From an uncultured Collinsella sp. (lineage in GTDB: Bacteria; Actinomycetota; Coriobacteriia; Coriobacteriales; Coriobacteriaceae), in the NCBI GenBank assembly GCA_902494815.1, contig CABUVB010000110.1, positions 1 through 6,337 of the forward strand: a DNA stretch of 6,337 nucleotides. Direction: 5' to 3'. This document shows positions 6,242 to 6,337 of the stretch, in pieces; positions within the stretch are counted from its first letter, which is position 1; the number at the start of each line of letters is the position of its first letter. Made by a program: the position numbers and the translations under genes. The notes beneath the pieces were generated by a model. That model was not told the origin of the DNA. It saw nothing but the letters and a program-made list of their open reading frames with translations, and made no database searches.

Positions 6242-6337
6242 GGCTCTTCGGGGGTTTGTGTGGGTTAGCCGCCCGGTAAAAGTGCCCGCCTAGCGGCGGC
6301 GGCGCGCCTCGCGTATCGTTGTTTTCCGACCAAAGAA
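6242..6337. mobile_element. End of a putative ISL3-family insertion element
   Basis: At 6242 the beta-propeller coding pattern stops and the sequence becomes GGCTCTTCGG (6242-6251), with TGTGGGTTA at 6259-6267. This closely resembles the terminal inverted repeats I recall for ISL3-family elements, which typically begin GG-[CT]-TCTT and often carry a TGTGGGTTA-like inner part. ISL3 elements duplicate 8 bp on insertion; the predicted target copy here is CCTTATCA at 6234-6241. The remaining bases are GC-rich, can fold (GCCGCC near 6270 against GGCGGC near 6295), and contain no recognisable coding sequence. The transposase gene, if present, lies beyond the window. Alternatives are an assembly chimera or another unit such as a MITE. 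The family name is from memory of the motif and was not searched. Confidence 0.5.

Noticed and set aside
4228..6279. Independent gene starting at GTG 4228
   Set aside because: There is no ribosome binding site, it would lack the export signal directly upstream in the same frame, and it starts within the linker.
1..6337. CRISPR array, tRNA or rRNA genes
   Set aside because: No regularly spaced direct repeats, no tRNA-like T-arm with CCA end and no rRNA-like conserved stretches were seen on either strand.

Overview
The window looks like a fragment of a host-associated Coriobacteriia chromosome, most likely Collinsella or a close relative. The evidence is high GC (estimated by eye at about 60%), the codon use, a C69-family dipeptidase, and a long secreted protein with a Coriobacteriia-style signal peptide and Ala/Thr/Glu-rich linker. 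The taxonomic call is inferred from protein style only. The first gene is already open at base 1, and the window ends just inside what looks like a mobile element.

Layout: (1) bases 3-1343, the 3' part of a C69 (U34/PepD-type) dipeptidase; (2) 1443-1859, a 138-aa phasin-like protein; (3) 1868-3631, a complete ABC1/AarF/UbiB-type atypical kinase 8 nt downstream, forming a two-gene operon with the phasin-like gene; (4) 3683-3710, a strong intrinsic terminator closing that operon; (5) 3732-4062, a promoter candidate, a cobalamin riboswitch with a recognisable core and B12 box, and a long leader; (6) 4063-6241, a riboswitch-controlled gene for a secreted protein with four tandem DUF4430 (transcobalamin C-terminal-like) domains followed by the start of a PQQ-like beta-propeller; (7) 6242 to the end, DNA that no longer fits that protein and starts like an ISL3-family terminal inverted repeat.

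The most interesting unit is regions 5 and 6. A B12-sensing RNA stands in front of a surface protein built from the fold that forms the C-terminal half of animal B12 carriers, which suggests a corrinoid-capture or corrinoid-scavenging surface system. In this copy the gene carries two lesions. An in-frame TGA sits at codon 45, at the end of the signal peptide. The propeller is also cut at about base 6241 by the putative insertion element. The roughly 2 kb between the lesions is an otherwise open frame with intact domain motifs, so inactivation is probably recent, or the TGA is a sequencing error.

The kinase operon and the dipeptidase are ordinary housekeeping or accessory genes with no visible link to B12.
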